Assembly (NCBI GenBank): GCA_003476685.1 | Contig: DMVN01000018.1 | Coordinates: 1-14,637 of the forward strand | Length of the DNA stretch: 14,637 nucleotides | Direction: 5' to 3' | Source: Acidobacteriota bacterium | Lineage (GTDB): Bacteria > Acidobacteriota > Aminicenantia > Aminicenantales > Saccharicenantaceae | Part shown: positions 1 through 7,164 of the stretch, piece after piece | Numbering within the stretch: position 1 is the stretch's first letter | How the letters are laid out: each line of letters starts with the position of its first letter | Notes under the pieces: generated by a model | The model's database searches: none | What the model was told of the DNA's origin: nothing | The model's input: the letters and a program-made list of their open reading frames with translations, nothing else | Translations under genes and position numbers: made by a program

Positions 1-444
1 GAAGAAATCTCCACCAGGCCGGCCACGCCAGAAGTTTCCGGACTCATGGGGCACGAAGCCCTGGTAGAAGGAGAGGTGGTGAGTTCAGAGAATGGGCTCC
101 TGGAAATAGTAGCCCACAGGCAAAAGATATTTGCCTTTGGCCAGCACCAGCCTGGCGAAAAAGTGGTCCTGACTTTCAGGCCGGAAGAAGTAATTCTGGC
201 CCGGCAGCAACCGGCCACCAGTGTCAGGAACTGGTTCCTGGCTGAGGTTAAAGAACTTCGGACGCTCGACCGGATGATTCTGGTGAGCCTGGATTGCGGC
301 TTCAGCCTGAAAGCTTTTGTTTCCCGGGCTTCGGCTGATGAACTCGAACTCCAGCCGGGAAAAAAAATCTGGGCCGGCATAAAAGCTTCGGCTTTGAGCA
401 CCTGGCCCGGAAGTCAGGAAGAAACAATCAGTGACAGGGAGTAA
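1..444 (+). CDS. Molybdate/tungstate-type ABC transporter ATP-binding protein, C-terminal part (partial)
   Basis: The frame is open from the first base and ends at TAA 442-444, so the 5' part with the Walker and signature motifs lies outside the window. The visible 147 residues begin with the RPATPEVSGLMG linker that usually joins the ATPase core of importers to its C-terminal regulatory region. Two small beta-rich TOBE-like modules follow. The second (NWFLAEV to IKASALSTW) resembles a Mop/TOBE oxyanion-binding module, with the characteristic LDCGFSLKAFVS and GKKIWAGIKAS segments. Such a C-terminus is typical of ModC/WtpC-like ATPases that power molybdate or tungstate uptake, which suits the cofactor genes directly downstream. 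The exact substrate cannot be read from this fragment. The gene abuts moeA closely, so the two are probably co-transcribed. Confidence 0.8.
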   Translation, partial: EEISTRPATPEVSGLMGHEALVEGEVVSSENGLLEIVAHRQKIFAFGQHQPGEKVVLTFRPEEVILARQQPATSVRNWFLAEVKELRTLDRMILVSLDCGFSLKAFVSRASADELELQPGKKIWAGIKASALSTWPGSQEETISDRE

Positions 445-448
445 GGCC

Positions 449-1693
449 ATGATTCCATATGAAAAGGCACGCAACCTGGTTATTGAAAGGGCTCAGGTCC
501 TGGGAAAAGAAAGGGTCGAGCTGCTGGAAGCGCTCGGCTCAGTAGCGGCGGCAAAGGTGCTGTCAAGAATAGCCGTGCCGCCATTTAAGAATTCAGCGGT
601 GGATGGCTATGCTGTGAGAAGCGAAGATACAGCGGGCGAGGGGCAGCCGATCAGGTTGAAGCTTCTGGCCGAACAGCCAGCCGGAGAATATTTCAGAAAA
701 AAGCTCCGTCGGGGACAGGCGGTCAAGGTCATGACCGGGGCACCGGTGCCAGCCGGCGCCGAGGCCGTAGTCCCGGTAGAAGAAGCTGCAGAAGAGGGTG
801 GTTTTGTCATCATAAAAAGGAAGTTTGGCCGGGGTGAGAACGTCAGGACCGCGGGTGAAGATGTGGCTAAGGGAGCGTTGATAATTGAAAAAGGGGTGGT
901 GCTCAAGCCGCCTCACCTTGGAATTCTGGCCGCCTGCGGGTTCAATAAAGTCCTGGTTTACAGTCGTCCCCGTGTGGTTGTGCTCATAACTGGAAACGAA
1001 CTCTGCCGGCCGGGTGAAAGGCTCAAGCCAGGAAAAATTTATGATTCTAACTCCACGATTCTCCAGGCTCTGATTAAAACCAGCGGGGCTGAGCTGCTGG
1101 GCCTAAAATGGGTAAGGGATGAACTCAAGTCGCTGGTGGCCGCTTTGAAGTCAGCTGCCAGCCAGGCTGATATTGTCATCACTTCAGGGGGCGTTTCAGT
1201 CGGCGATTATGACCTGGTTAAAGCTGCAGCCGGGAGAGTTGGAGCGCGGGAACTTTTCTGGAAAGTGGCCCAGAAACCGGCCAAGCCCTTAGCCTTTTAT
1301 GAGTTAAAGAAAGGGAAAAAGCCGACCTGGATTTTCGGGCTGCCAGGCAACCCTGGCGCGGTGATGATTTCCTTCGAAGAGTATGTGCGGCCGTTTATCA
1401 AAAAATGCTCGGGCTTAAAGGATTTCTGGCCGCAGGAAGTGGAGGCAGTGCTCACCGCTCCTTATAAGAAGAAAAGAGGCCGGCTGAACTTCGTCCGGGT
1501 CAGGTTGAGTCAGACGGGAGATGTCTGGCAGGCTACCCCCCTGGGCCAGCAGGAGTCAGGAATTATTTCCAGCCTGGCCCAGACTGATGGTCTGGCCCTC
1601 ATTCCGGCTGAAGCGGATTTGGTTCCAGAAGGCACGAAAGTAAAGGTTCATGTACTGGAATGGCAGCTACTTAGTGGAGGGATGGGGATTTGA
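449..1693 (+). CDS. moeA: Molybdopterin molybdenumtransferase MoeA
   Basis: MoeA catalyses metal insertion into adenylylated molybdopterin, releasing AMP and yielding Moco or the tungsten equivalent. The 414-residue protein has the usual MoeA length. Visible signatures are PPFKNSAVDGYAV at residues 44-56, MTGAPVPAGAEAVVPVE at 95-111, GEDVAKG at 136-142, ITSGGVSVGDYD at 244-255 in the MogA-like domain, KPAKPLAF at 276-283 and GLPGNPGAVMISFEEYVRP at 297-315, then a C-terminal beta domain. I chose ATG 449, with GGGAG at 437-441 in front of it. An in-frame GTG at 431 would add six residues and overlap the upstream stop, and it cannot be excluded. The start lies 4 bases past the transporter stop. 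Anaerobes with tungsten enzymes often carry several MoeA copies, so Mo versus W specificity is open. Confidence 0.95.
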   Translation: MIPYEKARNLVIERAQVLGKERVELLEALGSVAAAKVLSRIAVPPFKNSAVDGYAVRSEDTAGEGQPIRLKLLAEQPAGEYFRKKLRRGQAVKVMTGAPVPAGAEAVVPVEEAAEEGGFVIIKRKFGRGENVRTAGEDVAKGALIIEKGVVLKPPHLGILAACGFNKVLVYSRPRVVVLITGNELCRPGERLKPGKIYDSNSTILQALIKTSGAELLGLKWVRDELKSLVAALKSAASQADIVITSGGVSVGDYDLVKAAAGRVGARELFWKVAQKPAKPLAFYELKKGKKPTWIFGLPGNPGAVMISFEEYVRPFIKKCSGLKDFWPQEVEAVLTAPYKKKRGRLNFVRVRLSQTGDVWQATPLGQQESGIISSLAQTDGLALIPAEADLVPEGTKVKVHVLEWQLLSGGMGI

Positions 1694-1830
1694 AAGACGA
1701 ATGAATGAGTATTGGAATGGCTAATATAAACAGGTTTCAGGCTGGGAGAACAAAATATTTACTATCATACAAATTGTTAAGAAAGTGAACGGAAGAAAAC
1801 TATGAAAGTTTTCGGATAAAGATTATAAAG

Positions 1831-1944
1831 ATGAAAATATATTCAGAAACAAAATTAAGAAAACTGATAGGGATTCATTCCAATTTTATTTTGTGTCCTC
1901 AATGTATGAACAACTGTTCATATATCAGGAAAGAGCAGGATTAA
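1831..1944 (+). CDS. Possible 37-residue cysteine-containing small protein or leader upstream of moaA
   Basis: An ATG frame encodes 37 residues and ends in TAA immediately before the moaA ATG (TAAATG), in the same frame as moaA. Near its end it has a CPQCMNNC segment (Cys22, Cys25, Cys29), a spacing that could bind metal. The ribosome-binding site is weak (only an AAAG just before the ATG). The DNA is very AT-rich: 12 of 60 bases at 1801-1860 are G/C. It could be a real small protein, a leader whose translation couples to moaA, a decayed gene, or chance. I do not recognise a family. Confidence 0.25.
   Translation: MKIYSETKLRKLIGIHSNFILCPQCMNNCSYIRKEQD
1905..1922. promoter_or_regulatory. Perfect palindrome upstream of moaA, candidate operator
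   Basis: The sequence TATGAACA-AC-TGTTCATA has 8-base arms that match perfectly around a 2-base centre and ends 22 bases before the moaA ATG. The tiny centre suits a dimeric DNA-binding protein better than an RNA hairpin. The core GAAC-N4-GTTC resembles the Gram-positive type LexA box, but the central bases do not fit that consensus and SOS control of moaA would be odd. The regulator is unknown. Confidence 0.4.
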
Positions 1945-2910
1945 ATGAAGGACAGGTTCGAGCGGCAGATAAACTACATGAGAATTTCGGTCACCGACCG
2001 CTGTAATCTGCGCTGTTTCTACTGCCGCGGGGTGCAGGATTTTAATTTTATCCCGCATGAAGACATTCTGACTTATGAGGAAATTCTGCGTCTGGTGCGC
2101 CTGGCCCTACGGCTGGGGATTGACCGCTTCCGCCTGACCGGGGGGGAGCCCCTGGTCAGGAAAGGTCTGGAGTCCCTGATAGCCGGGATAACCGGTCTTC
2201 CGGGCGTCAGCGATGTTTCGCTGACCACCAACGGGTTGCTGCTAAGAGAGAGCCTGGAAGGGCTAAAGGCGGCCGGACTGAAACGCCTTAATATTTCGCT
2301 CGATTCACTCGACCGTGAAAGATTCAGGCAGGTCACCGGGGTTGACGGGCTGGAACAGGTTTTGGATGGGTTGAAACAGGCTCTGGCGGCCGGTTTTGAC
2401 CCGGTTAAGATAAATACTGTCCTGCTCAGGGGTCTCAATGACCGGGAAGATGTGGAAAAATTTATCGCCCTGGCCTTCGAGCTTCCGGTCCACGTCCGTT
2501 TTATTGAATTGATGGATTTTTCCCCGGTGAGTGGTTATTTTGTCGCGGTTCCGGAAATCCTGGAGAAAATCAAGCTGAAATATCGACTGGAACCGGTTGA
2601 AGTTCAGGCGGCCGGCCCGGCCCGCAGCCATTCCCGGCTGGCCGGAATGAAAGGCAGCTTCGGTTTCATCGCTCCCTACAGCCACCATTTTTGCGGCTCC
2701 TGCAACCGCTTGAGGCTGGCGGCTGATGGGCAGCTCCGGACCTGCCTTTTTTCTGAAAAGACTTATGACCTGCGGACGCTGCTTCGCCGCGGAGCCGCGG
2801 ATGAAGAAATCTTAAAAGCCATCCGGGCGGCCCTGGCCGAGAAACCTGGCAGCTGGCAGGAATCAAAAGGAAACGGCCGGAAAAATGGCCTGAGAAGCAT
2901 CGGAGGTTAG
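1945..2910 (+). CDS. moaA: GTP 3',8-cyclase MoaA (radical SAM)
   Basis: MoaA uses a radical-SAM reaction to convert GTP to 3',8-cyclo-dihydro-GTP, the first step of pyranopterin synthesis. The 321-residue product carries the N-terminal SAM [4Fe-4S] motif CNLRCFYC (Cys20, Cys24, Cys27), the FRLTGGEPLVR segment around residues 62-72, and the C-terminal substrate-side cluster ligands CGSC with a third Cys 13 residues on (Cys250, Cys253, Cys267). It also keeps the conserved Gly-Gly at the very C-terminus (320-321) that is needed for activity in the family. All features of a working enzyme are present. AGGA at 1937-1940 is close to the ATG, with a longer AGGAAAGAG run just upstream. A roughly 250-base AT-rich spacer precedes the gene, so it may have its own promoter rather than depend only on read-through from moeA. 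Confidence 0.96.
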   Translation: MKDRFERQINYMRISVTDRCNLRCFYCRGVQDFNFIPHEDILTYEEILRLVRLALRLGIDRFRLTGGEPLVRKGLESLIAGITGLPGVSDVSLTTNGLLLRESLEGLKAAGLKRLNISLDSLDRERFRQVTGVDGLEQVLDGLKQALAAGFDPVKINTVLLRGLNDREDVEKFIALAFELPVHVRFIELMDFSPVSGYFVAVPEILEKIKLKYRLEPVEVQAAGPARSHSRLAGMKGSFGFIAPYSHHFCGSCNRLRLAADGQLRTCLFSEKTYDLRTLLRRGAADEEILKAIRAALAEKPGSWQESKGNGRKNGLRSIGG

Positions 2911-3071
2911 TCTTGTTGCTGGCAGAGTTAAAAGAATTAAAAATGATGGTTTTATGGCTTTATGTTAAACTTTCAGAGCCGATGTGGCTGGATGCTGGCA
3001 ATTTTCCAGGCTTGGGTGTTTTTTTATAAGGAGCCACCTGAGGAGTGTGGAACCTTGATGAGGAGAAAAAA
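2911..3071 (+). other. Spacer between moaA and moaC with a possible 28-codon leader frame
   Basis: This AT-rich spacer holds a short frame from ATG 2943 to TAA 3029 (28 residues, hydrophobic, no convincing ribosome-binding site) and a run of seven T at 3019-3025. The stem just before the T run is weak, so I do not call a terminator. AAGGAG at 3028-3033 may serve the alternative GTG 3045 start of moaC. No RNA gene is visible. Confidence 0.25.
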
Positions 3072-3614
3072 ATGAATGAATTGAAAAAAAAGAAATCAAG
3101 ATTGATTCAAAAGAGGCGGCTGGCCGGCAGAGTTTTAGCCAAAGCCGGGCCGAAGACAGCAGCCGGGGATAAAATTATCAAAATGGTGGATGTGGCCGAC
3201 AAAGCAGAAACTTTGCGGACAGCGGAGGCCAGAGGCGAAGTCAGGCTGTCAGCCTCGGTCCTGAAAATGATTCTGGAAAACCGCCTGCCCAAGGGCGATG
3301 TGCTGGCCGCAGCTCGCCTGGCCGGGATTCAGGCAGCCAAGAAGACTGCGGAACTCATCCCGCTCTGTCATCCCCTGAGACTCAGTTCGGTTGAGGTGGA
3401 ACTGGTGCCGGTCAGGTCCAGAAAGCTGGTCGAAGTTAAAAGCCTGGTCCGGGCGGTGGACCGAACCGGGGTGGAAATGGAAGCCCTGACCGCAGTGGCT
3501 GTAGCCTGCCTGACGGTTTATGATATGTGCAAGGCTTTTGATAAGAGGATAGTTATCGGGGATGTTCATCTTCTTTCCAAGACCGGCGGAAAGAGTGGAG
3601 ATTTCATTTGGTAA
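3072..3614 (+). CDS. moaC: Cyclic pyranopterin monophosphate synthase MoaC
   Basis: MoaC rearranges the MoaA product to cyclic pyranopterin monophosphate. Family motifs are clear: MVDV at residues 38-41, LIPLCHPL at 95-102, [11 protein letters not shown] at 132-142, DMCKA at 151-155 with the Asp and Lys expected in the active site, and KTGGKSGD at 170-177. I start at ATG 3072 because AGGAG at 3061-3065 sits 6 bases before it. GTG 3045 in the same frame would add nine residues. Even from ATG 3072 the protein has about 35 residues before MVDV, very rich in Lys and Arg, longer than in the common bacterial form. The C-terminus stops just after the KSGD motif. Length is 180 residues. Confidence 0.95.
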   Translation: MNELKKKKSRLIQKRRLAGRVLAKAGPKTAAGDKIIKMVDVADKAETLRTAEARGEVRLSASVLKMILENRLPKGDVLAAARLAGIQAAKKTAELIPLCHPLRLSSVEVELVPVRSRKLVEVKSLVRAVDRTGVEMEALTAVAVACLTVYDMCKAFDKRIVIGDVHLLSKTGGKSGDFIW

Positions 3615-3615
3615 T

Positions 3616-3652
3616 AGCTGAGCGGAGTTAAAATTGATGGTCAGCTTTTTTT
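3616..3652 (+). terminator. Candidate intrinsic terminator after moaC
   Basis: AGCTGA at 3616-3621 pairs with TCAGCT at 3641-3646, directly followed by an uninterrupted T run to 3652. The stem is only 6 bp and the loop is 19 bases, so termination would be weak or conditional. It begins two bases after the moaC stop and overlaps the small frame at 3637-3786. Confidence 0.4.
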
Positions 3653-3786
3653 CGCCTTTAATATTGGATGGAGGAGAAGAGATAAAAAAAGTTTGGAAAG
3701 TGAGCCTGGGGACGATAAGCCAAATAGAAAAACGCAGAAAAAAAGTGTTTGAAAAGATAATGAGTGAAAAAGAAGAAATTGAATAA
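3637..3786 (+). CDS. Possible 49-residue lysine/glutamate-rich small protein
   Basis: ATG 3637 is preceded by GGAG at 3624-3627 with a 9-base spacer, a proper ribosome-binding site. The frame runs 49 residues to TAA 3784-3786. The N-terminal ten residues are hydrophobic. From about residue 14 on the chain is dominated by Lys, Glu and Ile (for example QIEKRRKKVFEKIMSEKEEI), as expected for an amphipathic helix or coiled coil. It lies in the AT-rich spacer between moaC and the MOSC gene. It overlaps the candidate terminator, so either the terminator is leaky or one of the two calls is wrong. No family is recognised. Confidence 0.3.
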   Translation: MVSFFSPLILDGGEEIKKVWKVSLGTISQIEKRRKKVFEKIMSEKEEIE

Positions 3787-3826
3787 TAAGCGAGAAAAGA
3801 ACATGAACAAGGAAGGATGACCTAAA

Positions 3827-4279
3827 ATGAAAAGAGAAACAGGCACGGTGGTCTCGGTTAACCTCAGCCGCACCAAGAGTGTCCGGAAAAAGCCAGTTCC
3901 GGAAGCCGTTCTGATAGAAGATTACGGCCTGGAAGGCGATGCCCACGCCGCGCCGGGAATCAGGCAGGTGAGTTTGCTGGCCCTGGAAAGTATCGACAAG
4001 ATGAGGAAGATGGGGCTGGAAGTCGGACCTGGAGATTTTGCCGAAAACATTACCACTTCCGGTCTGGAACTGGTAACCTTGCCCGTTGGGACCATTCTGG
4101 ATGTAGGTGAGGGAGTGGTGCTCGAGGTCTCCCAGATTGGCAAAACCTGCCATACCGGATGCGCCATTTTCCGCCAGGTTGGGCAATGCGTCATGCCGGA
4201 AGAAGGCATTTTTGCCCGGGTGCTCCGGGGCGGTAAAATAAAGGTTGGAGATAAAATCCATGTCAGAACAAAAGGCTGA
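3827..4279 (+). CDS. MOSC-domain protein of the cofactor cluster
   Basis: The 150-residue product is essentially one MOSC domain, the C-terminal fold of Moco sulfurases, here free-standing. Landmarks are GLEGDAHA at residues 34-41, GDFAENITTSGL at 69-80, the cysteine segment IGKTCHTGCAIF at 104-115 (Cys108, Cys112) and CVMPEEGIFARVLRGG at 121-136. MOSC domains handle the pterin cofactor or sulfur bound to it; the precise reaction of this small form is not established. GGAAGGA about 8 bases before ATG 3827 is a good ribosome-binding site. The 3' end overlaps moaB by 20 bases. In many anaerobes a MOSC domain and a MogA/MoaB domain occur fused in this order, so the overlap looks like the unfused counterpart and supports joint function. 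Confidence 0.9.
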   Translation: MKRETGTVVSVNLSRTKSVRKKPVPEAVLIEDYGLEGDAHAAPGIRQVSLLALESIDKMRKMGLEVGPGDFAENITTSGLELVTLPVGTILDVGEGVVLEVSQIGKTCHTGCAIFRQVGQCVMPEEGIFARVLRGGKIKVGDKIHVRTKG

Positions 4280-4820
4280 GCTTGAAGACTTAACCCTGGC
4301 TATCATCACTGTTTCTGACCGGTCAGCCCGGGGAGAAAGGGAAGACCTGAGCGGCCCGGAATTGAAGCGGTTGGTAGAGGCCAAAGGTGGCCGGGTGCTG
4401 TCGCTGACGGTCGTCCCCGATGAGAAGGAAATCATCAAACGAAAATTGATAGAATTGTCCCAGGGGACAGAAGCCCCGGAAATCATCCTGACTACTGGCG
4501 GCACCGGTCTGGCTATAAGAGACGTAACGCCCGAAGCCACCAGGGAAGTGATAGAAAAAGAGGTCCCGGGCCTGGCCGAGGCCATGCGGGCTGAAAGCCT
4601 TAAAAAAACGCCACTGGCCATGCTCAGCCGGGCGGTCTGTGGCCTGAGGAACCGGACCCTGATTATCAACCTTCCCGGGAGCGTCAGCGGTGCCAGGGAC
4701 AACCTGGAAGTGGTGCTGCCGGTCCTGGGCCATGCGGTGGAGGTCATCAGGGGTAAAATTTCAGACTGCCGCCAGTCTGCCCATCTTCATCATCACCATA
4801 AGGGAGAACAAAAGCCATGA
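4260..4820 (+). CDS. MoaB/MogA-type molybdopterin adenylyltransferase
   Basis: This family activates molybdopterin by adenylylation before MoeA inserts the metal. Signatures in the 186-residue product are TVSDRSARGEREDLSGP at 17-33, TTGGTGLAIRDVTPEAT at 78-94, and LPGSVSGARDNL at 138-149. I use ATG 4260, with GGAG at 4247-4250 nine bases ahead, inside the MOSC gene. A TTG at 4245 is possible but less likely. Whether it should be named moaB or mogA cannot be settled by eye, so no symbol is given. The C-terminus carries a natural histidine cluster, HLHHHH at 175-180, six residues from the end. The stop overlaps the mobB start by 4 bases (ATGA), a sign of translational coupling. Confidence 0.93.
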   Translation: MSEQKAELEDLTLAIITVSDRSARGEREDLSGPELKRLVEAKGGRVLSLTVVPDEKEIIKRKLIELSQGTEAPEIILTTGGTGLAIRDVTPEATREVIEKEVPGLAEAMRAESLKKTPLAMLSRAVCGLRNRTLIINLPGSVSGARDNLEVVLPVLGHAVEVIRGKISDCRQSAHLHHHHKGEQKP

Positions 4821-5479
4821 GAGCCGTAGCTATTGTAGGTGCTTCTGACACGGGCAAAACAACTCTGATAACTGCCCTGATTGAAGAGTTCAAAAAACGT
4901 GGCCTGAAATGCGGTGTTCTGAAGAAAGCCAGCCACGAGATAGAACTAGACAGCGAAGGCAAGGATTCCTGGCGGCTCATGGAGGCTGGAGCCAGTTCGA
5001 CCGCGGTTATGACCGAAGACCGGTTATTTCTGATAAAAAGGAAAACGGCTTCCGAGACCCTGCTGGAGGTAGCCCTCGATAAATTCTCAGAGGTTGACCT
5101 GCTGCTGGTGGAAGGTGGAAAGAGGGAAAGCGCCTTCAAGAAAATCCTCAGGGTTCAGAATGCCGATGACCATAACCTGATCAGCCCGCCGGAAGAATTA
5201 ATAGCCATAGTTTCGGATGAGCCCTTTGATTCACCCTACCCATTTTTCCTGGCCACTGAAGTAGCCAAACTGTCCGATTTCCTTCTGACGGTGCTCGAAC
5301 CCCTGGAACCGCTGGTCAAGGTGAAAGTGGATGGCCAGGTGATTCCTCTCAATCCGTTTGTCCAGGGCCTGTTTGATGAGACTATCAGGGGCATGGTCAG
5401 GGCACTGAAGGGGGTACCGGAAAAGCCGTCCGAGATCATCATTCAGGTCAGGAAGGGGAGAAAAAATGAAGAAAAGTAA
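4817..5479 (+). CDS. mobB: Molybdopterin-guanine dinucleotide biosynthesis protein MobB with C-terminal extension
   Basis: MobB is a P-loop GTP-binding adaptor that aids MobA in attaching GMP to molybdopterin. The P-loop is GASDTGKT at residues 8-15. The HEIELDSEGKDSWRLMEAGA region at 40-59 and LLLVEGGK at 95-102 are typical of the family. The core ends near residue 160. The remaining 60 residues form an extension (VDGQVIPLNPFVQGLF at 171-186, then RGMVRALKGV) that the short enterobacterial MobB lacks. Its function is unknown; similar tails occur, as far as I recall, on MobB of some anaerobes. No MobA is in the window. The presence of MobB implies that this organism has dinucleotide-form molybdoenzymes besides AOR, which uses the non-nucleotide cofactor. 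Confidence 0.92.
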   Translation: MRAVAIVGASDTGKTTLITALIEEFKKRGLKCGVLKKASHEIELDSEGKDSWRLMEAGASSTAVMTEDRLFLIKRKTASETLLEVALDKFSEVDLLLVEGGKRESAFKKILRVQNADDHNLISPPEELIAIVSDEPFDSPYPFFLATEVAKLSDFLLTVLEPLEPLVKVKVDGQVIPLNPFVQGLFDETIRGMVRALKGVPEKPSEIIIQVRKGRKNEEK

Positions 5480-6122
5480 ACCTGAAAGTTCCAGGAAGAT
5501 GAGTCTGGAAAAACTCAAGAAAGAATTTTTCTCCCGTCACGACCCGGAGCTGCTACCCATCCTGGGACGGGCGGTAGTGGGAATCGCCGGGGCCGGCGGT
5601 CTGGGTTCCAACGTGGCTGTGGCTCTGGCCAGGGTCGGCGTGGGCAAGTTGATCATCGCTGACCACGACCGGGTTTATCCATCCAACCTCAACCGGCAGC
5701 AATATTTCATAGACCAGATCGGCCAGCCCAAGGTTGAAGCCCTGCTGGAAAACCTGAAAAGGATGAACCCCTTTTCTGAGTACGAAATCCATCATACCCG
5801 GATTACTCCCCGGAATATTCCGCAGCTGTTCGGTGAAGCGCAGATCCTGGTCGAAGCTTTTGACCTGGCCACAGAAAAAAGCATGCTCATCAACACCTGG
5901 TTGAGTATATTTCCGGACCGACCGATAGTGGCCGCTTCCGGGTTATCGGGTTTCGGCAAAAATAATAAGATCAGGACCAGGAAGATGGGTCGGCTTTACC
6001 TCTGCGGGGATGAGGAAAGCGAGCCCACTGATAGAGTGAGCCCCATGGCTCCCCGGGTCGGCATCGTGGCCAACCTGCAGGCTAACTTAGTCCTCGAACT
6101 CCTGTTCAAGATGCGGTCTTGA
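5466..6122 (+). CDS. ThiF-family (E1-like) sulfur-carrier adenylyltransferase, short form
   Basis: The protein adenylylates the C-terminal Gly of a ubiquitin-like sulfur carrier so that it can be loaded with sulfur. The 218-residue product shows the nucleotide-binding loop GAGGLGSN at 42-49, the ADHD acidic segment at 65-68, the SNLNRQQYF segment with its catalytic Arg at 73-81, and MAPRVGI-ANLQANLVLELL near the C-terminus, which matches the short ThiF 'family 2' rather than MoeB. The zinc CxxC pairs of MoeB/ThiF are absent. The single Cys180 (YLCGDEES) is the only thiol. Start ATG 5466 has GGGGAG just before it and overlaps mobB by 14 bases. Since no thiamine gene is nearby and a MoaD-like carrier is encoded at 9695-9937, I infer that its partner is MoaD, but ThiS remains possible. 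Confidence 0.88.
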   Translation: MKKSKPESSRKMSLEKLKKEFFSRHDPELLPILGRAVVGIAGAGGLGSNVAVALARVGVGKLIIADHDRVYPSNLNRQQYFIDQIGQPKVEALLENLKRMNPFSEYEIHHTRITPRNIPQLFGEAQILVEAFDLATEKSMLINTWLSIFPDRPIVAASGLSGFGKNNKIRTRKMGRLYLCGDEESEPTDRVSPMAPRVGIVANLQANLVLELLFKMRS

Positions 6123-6150
6123 CCTGCGGTTGTTTTTATTATCCTTGTGC

Positions 6151-7164
6151 TCAGAGCTTGAACCGGAACCCGGCCTTGAGCACCAGGCCGCTGATGTTGA
6201 TGGAGGCTGTTTGTCCGGGTTGGCCCAGTTGTGGGTCAGCAGTGGTAAGAATATTTAATCCTTTTTGGTCAAGGTGTCCGGCAGTCAGGTAACTCAGATT
6301 GCCCTGTACAGTTAAAGAGCTGACAGTCCAGTCAAGGTCGCTTTCATATTTATAACGGATGAGGTGCCGGCCTTGGCTTTTAAGGTTGCTGGCTCGGGCC
6401 AGCCTGAAATCTGCTTCCAGCACCAGGGATTGCCTGGGACTGAGGTTCAGCTGAAGACCAAAGCCACCCTGAAACCCGGCATACCATTTTCGGGCTTGAT
6501 CGTTGAATGTTTTTTGAATTTGGTAAATTTCCGAGGAGTGATAAAGGCTTTCCCCCGGAATTCCGGTGTTGATAAATCTGGAGTCTATTTCCAGCTCGTC
6601 CAGATAAGTGGTCAGCTGGAGTTTGGAATAATGGAGAGATGGTCCGCCTTTGACATAAAGCTGAAGATTCTGGCGCAGGTTTATAAAATAATAGAGTTTT
6701 ATGGAATAACCATAGTTGCGAAGGTTGAGGTCTGCCGTCTCCAGAAATTCTGAATCATAGATGATGAAAAAATCTTCAGCTTCCAATTTTAGGCCGGATG
6801 CCGAGTACTGCAGCCAGCCTCGACGGTTGCGGGCATAAAAGGTATCAACTGCCAGGCTCAGAGCGAAATTTTTCAGGGGAAAGTAAAAAATTTCGGCCTG
6901 CAGGTTGGGCAGGCTTTTGATTTTCTTAAAATTAGAAGTGGCGATTGCTCCCGGCTTATCCAGAACGCCGGCCAGCTCGTTGGTCTCCTGTATCATCAGA
7001 TTCAGGTCGCCGCCGTTGATGCGGGTCAGTCCGGCGTTAAGCTTCAGGGCAAATTTGGGCCATCTGGTCTGACCCTTGTTAGTTTCAAAAGCAGTCGCCG
7101 GAAGATGAAGATAAATAGATATTAAAAAAAGAGAGATTATGAGCAGGCGGATAATCTTTTTCAC
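6151..7164 (-). CDS. Outer-membrane beta-barrel protein of unknown function
   Basis: The 337-residue product begins with Lys-Lys, a long hydrophobic stretch and a small-residue site near LPATA (about residues 20-25), a convincing Sec signal peptide. The mature part alternates polar and hydrophobic residues in short strands rich in Tyr, Phe and Leu, and ends GLVLKAGFRFKL, as outer-membrane barrels do. Segments such as LKLNAGLTRINGGDLN and LYVKGGPSLHYS look like strand-turn-strand units of a small 8-12-strand barrel. No enzymatic motif is visible. The start is GTG 7164-7162, with GAGG at 7175-7172 seven bases ahead. It converges with the ThiF gene, only 28 bases away, and diverges from ppnP. 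It shows that this half of the window comes from a diderm. Confidence 0.75.
   Translation of the reverse strand: MKKIIRLLIISLFLISIYLHLPATAFETNKGQTRWPKFALKLNAGLTRINGGDLNLMIQETNELAGVLDKPGAIATSNFKKIKSLPNLQAEIFYFPLKNFALSLAVDTFYARNRRGWLQYSASGLKLEAEDFFIIYDSEFLETADLNLRNYGYSIKLYYFINLRQNLQLYVKGGPSLHYSKLQLTTYLDELEIDSRFINTGIPGESLYHSSEIYQIQKTFNDQARKWYAGFQGGFGLQLNLSPRQSLVLEADFRLARASNLKSQGRHLIRYKYESDLDWTVSSLTVQGNLSYLTAGHLDQKGLNILTTADPQLGQPGQTASINISGLVLKAGFRFKL

Noticed and set aside
1694..1944. Molybdenum-cofactor riboswitch before moaA
   Set aside because: Position would be right, but I could not recognise the conserved core of that RNA in this AT-rich spacer.
3641..4747. 368-codon minus-strand frame across MOSC and moaB
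   Set aside because: It is antisense to two clear genes, low in complexity, and has no recognisable domain.
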